Positions 34,032-42,203 of a stretch of 64,000 bases of DNA are shown here, piece by piece. The notes under the pieces are model-generated. The model saw nothing but the letters and a program-made list of their open reading frames with translations. It made no database searches and was not told where the DNA came from. A program made the translations under genes and the position numbers. Location: contig NZ_BMPI01000002.1 in assembly GCF_014647515.1 (NCBI RefSeq), positions 173,484 to 237,483 on the forward strand, written 5' to 3'. The stretch's first letter is position 1. Each line of letters opens with the position of its first letter. Source of the stretch: Dactylosporangium sucinum. GTDB taxonomy: Bacteria > Actinomycetota > Actinomycetes > Mycobacteriales > Micromonosporaceae.

Positions 34032-35048
34032 TCAGGAAGCCGCCTTGGCGGCGGTGGAGACGAGCGGCACGACGTTCTCGATGATGTACTGCACCGACAG
34101 CGGCGTCGGCGTGCGCAGCGACGAGAACTGGGCCTCGGTCAGCGCCACGTAGGCGCCGCGCTTGACCACGTTGAGGCTCTTGAACAGCGCGTTGCCCTCC
34201 AGCGCGGTCTTCAGCCCGTCCTCGGTGTAGTAGGCGAGCAGCACGTCGGCGTCGAGGACGCTGACCTTCTCCAGGCTCACCTGGACCGCGAACTCCTCGC
34301 CCGGCAGGCTCGCCACGCTCGGCGCGAGCGTCATGCCGAAGTCGTTGAGCATCTTCACCCCGGCGTCCTTGTCGGAGCGCAGGACGCCGACCGAGCCGGC
34401 CTCCCAGACCTGCGTGATGGCGAACTTCTTGCCGGCCAGCTCCGGGTGGTCGGTCTTGACCTTGGCGATCCTGCCCTCGACGTCGGTGACGATCTTCTCG
34501 GCCTCGGCCGTCCGGCCGACCGCCTTGGCGACCTGGCGCAGCGTGGTCTGCCACGGATCCTCGAAGGCGCCCGTCGTCTCGTACGCGGTGGTCGGGGCGA
34601 GCTTGCTGAGCTTGGCGTACTCGTCGTCGATGTAGTAGTCGCCGCCGGCCAGGATGAGGTCCGGGTTGAGCGCGGCGATCTTCTCGACGTCGAAGCCGGT
34701 GTCGCCGGCCGTCAGCACGGTCGGCGAGCCGGTGAGCCGCGGCTTGGCCCACGCCGTGACGCCGCCCTCGCCCGAGGACTCGGCGATGCCGACCGGCTGG
34801 ACGCCGAGCAGCAGCAGCGCGTCGAGGTCCGCGTCCGAGAGCGCGACGATGCGCTTCGGGGCGGCGGACACGGTGGCCGTGCCGAGCTTGTGCGTCAGGC
34901 TGACCGGGTAGCTTGCCGCCGCGCCGGCCGAGGCCGGCGACGAGGGCTCCTCGGTGTCGCTGCCGCACGCACTGACCAGCGCGAGCGCGGTGGCGAGCGC
35001 GACGCCGGCCGCCGCGGCGCGACGGGCGGAGCGCAGGGAAAAGGCCAT
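34032..35048 (-). CDS. Ferric-siderophore ABC transporter substrate-binding lipoprotein (FecB/FepB type)
   Basis: 338 residues. The N-terminus has a lipoprotein signal with lipobox LVSAC, then a short Ser/Ala-rich linker. The mature part is a PF01497 periplasmic-binding fold: PKRIVALSDADLDALLLLGV, a central helix, and a C-terminal domain ending in the family-typical helical region. It captures the ferric siderophore outside the membrane and passes it to the divergent permeases. An IdeR box lies 20 bases upstream of the ATG. The gene is followed without a gap by the acetyltransferase. Confidence 0.95.
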   Translation of the reverse strand: MAFSLRSARRAAAAGVALATALALVSACGSDTEEPSSPASAGAAASYPVSLTHKLGTATVSAAPKRIVALSDADLDALLLLGVQPVGIAESSGEGGVTAWAKPRLTGSPTVLTAGDTGFDVEKIAALNPDLILAGGDYYIDDEYAKLSKLAPTTAYETTGAFEDPWQTTLRQVAKAVGRTAEAEKIVTDVEGRIAKVKTDHPELAGKKFAITQVWEAGSVGVLRSDKDAGVKMLNDFGMTLAPSVASLPGEEFAVQVSLEKVSVLDADVLLAYYTEDGLKTALEGNALFKSLNVVKRGAYVALTEAQFSSLRTPTPLSVQYIIENVVPLVSTAAKAAS

Positions 35049-35067
35049 GGGGACCTCACAGTCGAAG

Positions 35068-35086
35068 TTAGGTTAGGCAAACCTAA
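35068..35086. promoter_or_regulatory. IdeR/DtxR iron box for the binding-protein/acetyltransferase operon
   Basis: TTAGGTTAGGCAAACCTAA differs from the palindromic 19-bp IdeR consensus at a single position. It is placed 20 bases upstream of the binding-protein ATG, where bound repressor would cover the promoter or start region. It lies in the 131-base divergent gap shared with the permease operon. Confidence 0.93.
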
Positions 35087-35123
35087 GCTACGATCTCCCG
35101 CGAAGGCAAGGCCGGCGCCCTGC

Positions 35124-35142
35124 TGTGGTAAGGCTAACCTTC
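35124..35142. promoter_or_regulatory. Weaker IdeR/DtxR-like box for the FecCD permease operon
   Basis: TGTGGTAAGGCTAACCTTC shares 14 of 19 positions with the IdeR consensus, including the intact right arm AGGCTAACCT. It lies 38 bases upstream of the first permease ATG. As a diverged site it may bind with lower affinity, or cooperate with the strong box 37 bases away. Confidence 0.65.
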
Positions 35143-35179
35143 CATTGCCGTCCAGCGATACCTCGGAGGCGAAATATTC

Positions 35180-36223
35180 ATGACGGCCACTCTCCGGCTC
35201 GCCCGGCCGGCGCGGTCCGGACGGTCCCGGCCCCGCCGCGGCGCGGCGCTCGCCGCCCTGGCCGCGGCCGTGGCCGCCGCCGTCGTGCTCAGCCTCGCGG
35301 TCGGTGCGCAGGCGCTCACCCCGGCCGAGGTCTGGCACGCGATCGTCGGGCCCGAGCCCGGCGCGCAGGCCACCGCGATCGTCCGCGACCTGCGCCTGCC
35401 CCGCACGATCCTGGGCCTGCTGGTCGGGCTGGCCCTCGGCGCGGCCGGCGCGCTGACCCAGGGCCATACCCGCAACCCGATCGCCGACCCCGGCCTGCTC
35501 GGCATCTCGGCCGGCGCCGCGTTCGCGGTCGTCATCGGCATCCAGCTCGGCGCGGACGCGCTCACCGGCTACGTCTGGTTCGCCTTCGCGGGCGCCCTGC
35601 TCGCCAGCGTCCTCGTCTTCGGCATCGCCGCCGGACGGCAGGGCGGACCCACCCCGGTCGCGCTCGCCCTGGCCGGCATGGCGATCAGCTCGCTGCTCTC
35701 GGCGTTCACCCAGGCGATGCTGCTGGCCGACGACGCCAGCCTCAACGTCTTCCGCTTCTGGGTGGTCGGCTCGCTGTCCGGGCGCGACGCCGGCGTGGCC
35801 GCCCAGGTGACGCCCTTCATCGCCGCCGGGCTGCTGCTGGCCCTGGTCAACGCGCCCGCCCTCAACGCCCTCGGCCTCGGCGAGGACGTGGCCCGCGCGC
35901 TGGGCCAGCGGGTGTTCGCCGCCCGGGCGGTCGGTGTGGCGGCGATCGTACTGCTGACCGGCGCGGCCACCGCCGCCTGCGGCCCGATCGGCTTCCTCGG
36001 CCTGGTGGTCCCGCACGCCGCCCGCGCGCTGACCGGCCCCGACCACCGCTGGCTGATCCCGTGCTCGGCGCTGACCGGCGCGGCGGCGCTGCTGGCCGCC
36101 GACGTCCTCGGCCGGGTCGTGGTCCGCCCGGCCGAGCTGCAGACCGGCATCGTCCTCGCCGCCGTCGGCGCCCCGTTCTTCATCGCCCTGGTCCGCCGCC
36201 GCCGCGGCGTGGTGCAGCTGTGA
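35180..36223 (+). CDS. FecCD-type iron-siderophore permease, first subunit
   Basis: 347-residue polytopic membrane protein of the BtuC/FecCD family. After an Arg-rich cytoplasmic N-terminus it has repeated hydrophobic segments. Family motifs include [22 protein letters not shown] and the coupling-helix region [28 protein letters not shown] lies upstream of the ATG. Its stop overlaps the next permease start as GTGA. With the second permease it forms the membrane channel for the ferric siderophore. Confidence 0.95.
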   Translation: MTATLRLARPARSGRSRPRRGAALAALAAAVAAAVVLSLAVGAQALTPAEVWHAIVGPEPGAQATAIVRDLRLPRTILGLLVGLALGAAGALTQGHTRNPIADPGLLGISAGAAFAVVIGIQLGADALTGYVWFAFAGALLASVLVFGIAAGRQGGPTPVALALAGMAISSLLSAFTQAMLLADDASLNVFRFWVVGSLSGRDAGVAAQVTPFIAAGLLLALVNAPALNALGLGEDVARALGQRVFAARAVGVAAIVLLTGAATAACGPIGFLGLVVPHAARALTGPDHRWLIPCSALTGAAALLAADVLGRVVVRPAELQTGIVLAAVGAPFFIALVRRRRGVVQL

Positions 36224-37275
36224 CAGCCCTGCTGGTCCGGCCGGCCGGGCGCCGGCTGGTGCGCGCGGGCCGGCTCTCCACCACCGTCTCCGCCCGGTCC
36301 GTCGTGGTCGGTGCCGCCGGCCTGGTCGCCACCGCCGCGGTCGCCGTGGTGAGCATCGGTCAGGGCAGCTTCACGATCGCGCCGGCCGACGTCGTCGACG
36401 TGCTGCTCGGCGGCGGCACCGGGGCGCAACGGCTGGTCGTGCTCGACCTGCGGCTGCCCCGCATCCTCACCGCGCTGCTCGTCGGCGCGGCGCTGGCCGC
36501 CTCCGGTGCGCTGACCCAGACGTTCACCCGCAACCCGCTCGCCAGCCCCGACGTCCTCGGCGTCACCACCGGCGCGTCGCTGGGCGCGGTCGCCGTCATC
36601 GTGCTCGCCGGGCCGGCCTCCGGTGCGGTGCCCCTGGCCGCGCTGGCCGGCGGGCTGGTCGCGGCGACGCTCGTGTACCTGCTGGCCTGGCGGCGCGGCG
36701 TCGACGGCTACCGGCTGGTGCTCGTCGGCCTCGGCGTCGGCGAGATCGTGCAGAGCGGCGTGTCGTGGTTCCTGGTCCGGGCCGAGATCGTCGACGCCGC
36801 CCGGGCGACGGTGTGGCTCAACGGCTCGGTCGCCGGCGCGGAGTGGGCCCAGGTGCGGCCGCTCGCCGGCGCGCTCGCCGTCCTGCTGCCGCTCGCCGTG
36901 GCGACGTCGTTCACGCTGCAGGCACTGCAGTTCGACGACGACGTGACGCGGTCGCTCGGGGTACGGCTGCAACCGGCGCGCCTCGCGGTCGTCCTCACCG
37001 CCGTCGCGCTCGCCGCCGCGGCCGTCTCCGCCGCGGGGCCGGTCGAGTTCGTGGCGTTCGTGGTACCGCAGATCGCCCTGCGCCTGTGCGGCGGCTCGCG
37101 CCCGCCGCTGCTCGTGTCGGCGATCCTGGGCGCGCTGCTCGTCTCGGCCGCCGACCTGGCCGCCCGCACGGCGCTGCCCGACCGGGAGCTGCCGGTCGGG
37201 CTGGTGACCGCGATCGTCGGCGCCCCGTACCTGCTCTGGCTGCTGATCCGCACGAACCGAAGGGTGTCGGCATGA
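36220..37275 (+). CDS. FecCD-type iron-siderophore permease, second subunit
   Basis: 351-residue FecCD-family permease. The family stretch [22 protein letters not shown] is near residue 80, and the later [19 protein letters not shown] matches the region contacting the ATPase. The GTG at 36220 overlaps the stop of the first permease. It is a homologous partner rather than a duplicate: the two sequences diverge through most of their length, as in FepD/FepG pairs. The stop overlaps the ATPase ATG. Confidence 0.95.
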   Translation: MTALLVRPAGRRLVRAGRLSTTVSARSVVVGAAGLVATAAVAVVSIGQGSFTIAPADVVDVLLGGGTGAQRLVVLDLRLPRILTALLVGAALAASGALTQTFTRNPLASPDVLGVTTGASLGAVAVIVLAGPASGAVPLAALAGGLVAATLVYLLAWRRGVDGYRLVLVGLGVGEIVQSGVSWFLVRAEIVDAARATVWLNGSVAGAEWAQVRPLAGALAVLLPLAVATSFTLQALQFDDDVTRSLGVRLQPARLAVVLTAVALAAAAVSAAGPVEFVAFVVPQIALRLCGGSRPPLLVSAILGALLVSAADLAARTALPDRELPVGLVTAIVGAPYLLWLLIRTNRRVSA

Positions 37276-38093
37276 CCGCACGGCTGCGCGCAAGCGGGTT
37301 GCGCCTCGGCTACGGCGACACCGTCGTCGTCGACGGCCTCGACCTCGACGTCCCCGACGGCGCGGTGACCGCCGTCGTCGGCCCCAACGGCTGCGGCAAG
37401 TCGACGCTGCTGCGCGCCCTGGGCCGGCTGCTGCGCCCGCGCGCCGGCGAGGTCCTGCTCGACGGCCGCCGGCTCGACCGCATCCCGACCCGCGAGGTGG
37501 CCCGCGCCATCGGCATGCTGCCGCAGAGCCCGGTCGCCCCCGACGGGCTCACGGTCGCCGACCTGGTGATGCGCGGCCGCCACCCGCACCAGAACTGGTT
37601 GCGCCAGTGGTCGAGGGCGGACCAGGAGATCGTGACCGAGGCGCTGGAGTGGACCGACATCCGCGACCTCGCGGACCGGCCGGTCGACACCCTGTCCGGC
37701 GGGCAGCGCCAGCGGGCCTGGATCTCGATGGCCCTCGCGCAGGGCACCGAGATCCTGCTGCTCGACGAGCCCACCACATACCTCGACCTGAACCACCAGA
37801 TCGACGTGCTGGACCTGGTCGCCCGGCTGCACCGCGAGCGCGGCCGCACGATCGTCATGGTGCTGCACGACCTGAGCCTGGCCGCCCGCTACGCCGACCA
37901 CGTGGTCGCCATGCGCGACGGCCGGATCGTCGCCCAGGGCCCGCCTTCGTCGGTGTTCACGGTCGACCTGCTGGCCGACGTTTTCGGCCTGGCCGCGCTC
38001 GTCGTCCCCGACCCCGCCACGGGCACCCCGCTCGTCGTCCCGCTCCCCCGCCCGGCTCGCGCCGAGTCCCCCGTTCCCGCCCCGGCGACATAG
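37272..38093 (+). CDS. Iron-siderophore ABC transporter ATPase (FecE/FepC type)
   Basis: 273 residues with a complete NBD: Walker [10 protein letters not shown] near residue 40, Q-loop LPQSP, signature [12 protein letters not shown], Walker [12 protein letters not shown] and switch His in LHDLS. The [12 protein letters not shown] stretch is characteristic of FecE/FepC/FhuC proteins. The ATG overlaps the second permease stop as ATGA, completing a three-gene importer whose binding protein is divergently transcribed. It powers ferric-siderophore uptake. Confidence 0.96.
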   Translation: MTARLRASGLRLGYGDTVVVDGLDLDVPDGAVTAVVGPNGCGKSTLLRALGRLLRPRAGEVLLDGRRLDRIPTREVARAIGMLPQSPVAPDGLTVADLVMRGRHPHQNWLRQWSRADQEIVTEALEWTDIRDLADRPVDTLSGGQRQRAWISMALAQGTEILLLDEPTTYLDLNHQIDVLDLVARLHRERGRTIVMVLHDLSLAARYADHVVAMRDGRIVAQGPPSSVFTVDLLADVFGLAALVVPDPATGTPLVVPLPRPARAESPVPAPAT

Positions 38094-38209
38094 GGGAACA
38101 CGAATGGTGCGGCAGCCTTTATAGTGGTACTGATCGATGGTTCCCATGCGTTCACATGGTGAATGTTTCGGGACGGATGCCGGTCTGCCACAAGTTACAT
38201 AACCGGTAA

Positions 38210-38219
38210 ATATGCATAT
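38210..38219. promoter_or_regulatory. AT-rich palindrome in the P450 operon leader
   Basis: The 242-base gap between the ATPase and P450 genes has no coding signal. It holds a notably AT-rich patch containing the perfect palindrome ATATGCATAT, 117 bases upstream of the P450 ATG. The patch is a plausible promoter or operator for the terpenoid operon. No clear -35/-10 pair could be assigned. Confidence 0.3.
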
Positions 38220-38335
38220 CGATCACAGTTGGGGATGGCCGGTCGGACCTTCGGGTGCGATGATCGTGCAGGTTTCGAAATGCACGTTGCGAGCCGGCCC
38301 GGGCGCCGCGATGCCCGGGTCTGTGGGGGTGTTTG

Positions 38336-39721
38336 ATGTCCACCGTCCAGGAGATCGCCGCGCGCAAAGCCGGCACCGTTGGGTTCCACCGGGCGGTGCC
38401 CCGGCTCGCCCGTGATCCGCTCGGCGCGCTCGTCGGCTTCGCCGAGCAGGCCGGCGGCGAGGTCGTCCGGGTCAACCTCGGCGCCTTCCGACCATACCTC
38501 GTCTCCAACCCGGCCCACGTGCAGCACGTGCTGCGCGACAACGCGGCGAACTTCACGCGCGACGGCAAGGGCATGCTCTGGCGTTCGGTCAAGCGGCTGT
38601 TCGGCGAGGGCATCCTGGCCGAGGGGCAGGTCTGGGCGGCGAGCCGCAACACGCTGCAGCCGCTGTTCACCGCCAAGCGGGTCGACGCGCTCGTCGACGG
38701 GCTGGCCGCGGCGGTCCACGAATCCGTCGCGCGGCTCGACGAGCCGGCCCGGGCCGGGACCGTGGTCGACATGGGCACCGAACTGTCGACGATCGTGTGC
38801 GGCGCCATCATGCGGGTGCTGTTCGCCGACAAGGTGACCGTGCCGGAGGCCCTGCGCATCGTCGAAGCGCAGAACACCATCGCCACCGCGATCGTCTTCC
38901 GGCTCGTCGTGCCGTTCGTGCCCAACGCGGTGCCGATGCCGGGCGACCGGCCGTTCCGCGACGCCGTGCAGCAGATCGACGACATCCTCCTGCCGATCGT
39001 GCGGACCGCCCGCGAGCGCGGCGGCGACGGCAACGACGGCGACGACATCATCTCGACGCTCGCGCGGGCGGTCGACGCCGAGGGCCGGCCGATCGACGAG
39101 CGGCAGGCCCGCAACGACACCGTAGCCATGTTCGCCACCACGACCGAGACCACATTCGGCGTGCTCACCTGGCTGTGGCCGATCCTGCAGGCCCACCCGC
39201 ACGTGGCCGAGCGGCTCTACGAAGAGGTCGACCGCGTGGTCGGCGACGGGCCGATCACCCGAGCCCAGCTGGGCGAGCTGACCTACACCAAGATGGTCCT
39301 GGAGGAACTGCTGCGGCTGTACCCCGTGGGCTGGCTCATCCCGCGCGTCAGCGTCGCCGACGACGTCGTCGGCGGGGTGCACATCCCGGCCGGGTCCGAC
39401 CTCCTCGCCAGCCCCTACATCACCCAGCGCATGGCCACGTTCTGGGACCGCCCGGACGAGTTCGATCCCGACCGCTTCGCCTCGCCGCGGGCCGAGCGGC
39501 GCCACCGCTACGCGCACTACCCCTTCGGCGGCGGGCCGCACCAGTGCCTCGGGCAGTACCTGTTCTACCTGGAGGCGCAGCTCATCGTCGCCACGATCCT
39601 CAGCCGGTTCCGCTTCCGGCTGGCCGATCCGGCGATCCCCGAGCCGCAGGTGGCGGCGTCGCTGCGGCCGAAGACGAAGGTCGAGCTGACGCTCCTGCCC
39701 CGCGACCGCGCCCTGATCTGA
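38336..39721 (+). CDS. Cytochrome P450, probable terpenoid oxidase
   Basis: 461-residue soluble bacterial P450. The heme-ligand loop is FGGGPHQCLG with Cys404, and the ExxR motif is in LEELLRLYP. The I-helix reads MFATTTETT, where the usual AG pair before the threonines is replaced by AT. ATG at 38336 is used; an in-frame TTG lies directly before it. The gene is first in a tight plus-strand run with a class I terpene synthase 14 bases downstream and a class II cyclase after that. It therefore most likely hydroxylates the diterpene skeleton. Regio-specificity cannot be read from sequence. Confidence 0.93.
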   Translation: MSTVQEIAARKAGTVGFHRAVPRLARDPLGALVGFAEQAGGEVVRVNLGAFRPYLVSNPAHVQHVLRDNAANFTRDGKGMLWRSVKRLFGEGILAEGQVWAASRNTLQPLFTAKRVDALVDGLAAAVHESVARLDEPARAGTVVDMGTELSTIVCGAIMRVLFADKVTVPEALRIVEAQNTIATAIVFRLVVPFVPNAVPMPGDRPFRDAVQQIDDILLPIVRTARERGGDGNDGDDIISTLARAVDAEGRPIDERQARNDTVAMFATTTETTFGVLTWLWPILQAHPHVAERLYEEVDRVVGDGPITRAQLGELTYTKMVLEELLRLYPVGWLIPRVSVADDVVGGVHIPAGSDLLASPYITQRMATFWDRPDEFDPDRFASPRAERRHRYAHYPFGGGPHQCLGQYLFYLEAQLIVATILSRFRFRLADPAIPEPQVAASLRPKTKVELTLLPRDRALI

Positions 39722-39735
39722 GCCGGGCCCGACAT

Positions 39736-40626
39736 ATGTCCACGATGGACGGAGCGCTCGGCGGCGAGCTGGCCGCCGCCGCCGAACAGGGCCGGATCTC
39801 CGGCCTGGCCGCCGGCGGCCAGCGCGACCTGCGGGCGACCGCCGCCGCCTACCCCGAGCTGTTCCCGGCGAACCCGTTCGACCCGGCGGTGTTCGGCACG
39901 ATCGCCCTGGCCACCGCGTTCGGCGCGCCGTGGTGCACCCGCGAGCAGCTGCGCATCGCCAACCTGACGGCGCTGTGGGTGTTCGCCGCCGACTGGCGGA
40001 TCGACTACCTCGCGCGCGCCACCGACGACGTCGACGGCGTGGTCGAGCGCTGCCTGTCCACCGCCGACGGTGCCGAGCCCGACGCCGGCGACCACCTGTC
40101 GCGGTTGCTCGCCGCCATCCGCGACGAGCTCGCGGCCGCGCCGTCGTTCGCGGCGCACCGGCCCGCCTGGCGCGAGGAGCTGCGGCGGATGCTCGCCGCG
40201 ATGCGCCGCGAGTGGGCCTGGAAGTCCGCCCGCACGCTGCCCGATCTCGAGGTGTACCTCGACAACGCCGACAACTTCGGGTCGTCCTGGGTCAACGTGT
40301 CGCACTGGCTCGTCGCCGGCGAGCCCGGTGCCCTCGACCACCTGCCGGCGCTGACCGCGGCCGGGCGCGAGGTCCAGCGGGTGCTGCGCCTCGTCAACGA
40401 CCTCGCCACCTACGAGCGCGACGTCGGCTGGGGCGACCTCAACGCGCTGCTGCTCGGCGCCGACCGCGACGAGGTCGGCCGGCTCATCGGCAAGCTCGCC
40501 CGGCAGGCGCTCGGCACCGCGGAGACGCTCGCCGGGCGCTGCCCGCAGGAGGCGGCGTACCTCGCCCGGCAGATCGGCTTCAGCACCGGCTTCTACCGGG
40601 TGACGGACTTCTGGGGCGAACTGTGA
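39736..40626 (+). CDS. Class I terpene synthase, probable diterpene synthase
   Basis: 296 residues, short for bacterial class I synthases (usually 310-370). The first metal-binding motif is atypical: DWRID at residues 86-90 in place of a DDxxD. The second motif is recognisable as NDLATYERD from N221 (N-x3-T-x3-D, an NSE/DTE variant). Immediately downstream and coupled is a class II cyclase, so the substrate is most likely a bicyclic prenyl diphosphate such as a labdadienyl diphosphate, which this enzyme would ionise and convert. An in-frame ATG three codons later is an alternative start. Confidence 0.8.
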   Translation: MSTMDGALGGELAAAAEQGRISGLAAGGQRDLRATAAAYPELFPANPFDPAVFGTIALATAFGAPWCTREQLRIANLTALWVFAADWRIDYLARATDDVDGVVERCLSTADGAEPDAGDHLSRLLAAIRDELAAAPSFAAHRPAWREELRRMLAAMRREWAWKSARTLPDLEVYLDNADNFGSSWVNVSHWLVAGEPGALDHLPALTAAGREVQRVLRLVNDLATYERDVGWGDLNALLLGADRDEVGRLIGKLARQALGTAETLAGRCPQEAAYLARQIGFSTGFYRVTDFWGEL

Positions 40627-42077
40627 GCGTCGACGAGGTCGCCCCGGCCGGGCACTACGTCGCGCCCGGCCCGGAACATGAGGTACTCGACCTCCTCGAA
40701 GGCCTGGCGAAGGAGCCTTGGGGGCAGGTGTCCGCCTCGGTCTACGAGACCGCCCGGGTGGCGAGCCTGGCGCCGTGGGTGCCGGGCCAGGCCGAGCGGT
40801 TGCGGTTCCTGCTCTGCGCGCAGCGGCCCGACGGCGGCTGGGGGCCGCCGGGCGGGTATGCGGTCGTGCCGACGCTCAGCGCGACCGAGGCGCTGCTGAC
40901 GGCCGGTCCCCGCCCGGCGGCCGAGCGGGGGCTGCGGTTCCTGCGCCGCCTGCTGCCGGCGGCATCGTCCATTCCGGACACTCCGGCCGCCGACCTGATC
41001 GTGCCGGCGCTGGTCGAGCGGATCAACGAGCGCGCCGGGGAGGCACTGCCACTGCCGGCGGGCATCGACGGCCGCCGACTGTCCGCCGTCCGGCAGTACT
41101 TCCGCAGTGGCGCCGAGGTGCCGGAGAAACTCCTGCATGCCCTGGAGGTCCTCGGCGAGTCGGCCCGCGACGCGGCCGGGGTGCGGCCGGTCGGGCCCGG
41201 CGCCGTCGGGGCCTCGCCCGCCGCGACCGCCGCGTGGCTCGGCGCTCCGCGGGCGCCGGCGGCCGTCACGTACCTCGGCGCCGCCGCCCGCCGCCACGGC
41301 GGCCCGGTGCCCTGCGCCACCCCGATCACCGTGTTCGAGCGGGCCTGGGTGCTCGGCGGGCTGGCCCGGGCCGGCGTGCCCTTCGCCGCGCCGGCCGGGC
41401 TCGTCGCCAGCCTCACCGCGGACTGGGGACCGTCCGGCACGGCCGCCGGGCCCGGCCTGCCGGCCGACGCCGATACCACGGCCGTCGTCCTGTTCGCGCT
41501 CGGCGAGCTCGGGCACCCGGCCGACCCCGACGTGTTACAGCAATATGACGTCGGTGAATCCTTCTGTACCTGGCCCGGCGAGGACGGCTCGTCGGTCACC
41601 ACGAACGCACACGTGCTGGACGCATACGGCGTTTCCGGGCGGCGCGACGTCGTCGACCGGCTCGCCCGATGGCTCTGCGGGCAACAGCGCGACGACGGAT
41701 CCTGGCACGACCGGTGGCACAGCTCGCCGTACTACGCGACCGCCTGCTGCGTGCTCGCGCTGGCCCGCTTCGGCCGGGGGCCGGAGGTCACCGCCGCGAT
41801 CGCCCGGGCCGCCGAGTGGGTGGCCGCGACCCGGCGCCACGACGGCTCCTGGGGCCGCTGGGGCGGGACCGCCGAGGAGACCGCCTACGCGGTCCACGTG
41901 CTGCTCGCGCCGGGTGCGGGCGGCTGGCCCGGGCTCGGGGCGACCGAGCGCTACCTCGCCGAGCGCCGGCACACCGACCCGCCGCTCTGGCACGACAAGG
42001 ACCTCTATGCACCGCATGCGATCATCCGGGCCGCGGTGCTGGCCGCGCGGCGGTTGATGCTTCGTAACAGAAATTGA
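40623..42077 (+). CDS. Class II diterpene cyclase (labdane/halimane-type, DxDTT)
   Basis: 484 residues built of alpha-alpha repeats with QW-like motifs (QRPDGGWG, QRDDGSWHD, RRHDGSWGRWG). The protonation motif is DADTT from D282, the DxDD-type acid of class II cyclases. There is no class I aspartate-rich motif, so the enzyme should protonate GGPP and leave the diphosphate intact. Length and motifs recall Rv3377c of M. tuberculosis. GTG at 40623 overlaps the class I gene stop as GTGA. Together with the class I enzyme and the P450 it predicts a labdane-related diterpenoid. Confidence 0.88.
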   Translation: MSVDEVAPAGHYVAPGPEHEVLDLLEGLAKEPWGQVSASVYETARVASLAPWVPGQAERLRFLLCAQRPDGGWGPPGGYAVVPTLSATEALLTAGPRPAAERGLRFLRRLLPAASSIPDTPAADLIVPALVERINERAGEALPLPAGIDGRRLSAVRQYFRSGAEVPEKLLHALEVLGESARDAAGVRPVGPGAVGASPAATAAWLGAPRAPAAVTYLGAAARRHGGPVPCATPITVFERAWVLGGLARAGVPFAAPAGLVASLTADWGPSGTAAGPGLPADADTTAVVLFALGELGHPADPDVLQQYDVGESFCTWPGEDGSSVTTNAHVLDAYGVSGRRDVVDRLARWLCGQQRDDGSWHDRWHSSPYYATACCVLALARFGRGPEVTAAIARAAEWVAATRRHDGSWGRWGGTAEETAYAVHVLLAPGAGGWPGLGATERYLAERRHTDPPLWHDKDLYAPHAIIRAAVLAARRLMLRNRN

Positions 42078-42203
42078 CCCTGTTCGAGTTGGAATGCGCG
42101 GCGGGAAGTTGCTAGCGTGCGTCGGTGTCCCGGCGCGGGGAGTGTCCGAGGTGAATACATCGCGCCGCCGGACACGTTCGAGACTGCCGACTGGGACGGT
42201 GTG

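Noticed and set aside
42078-42203. Promoter TTGGAA-N18-TAGCGT before cvnA
   Set aside because: Both hexamers are poor matches and similar pairs occur by chance in this sequence, so it was not listed as a feature.
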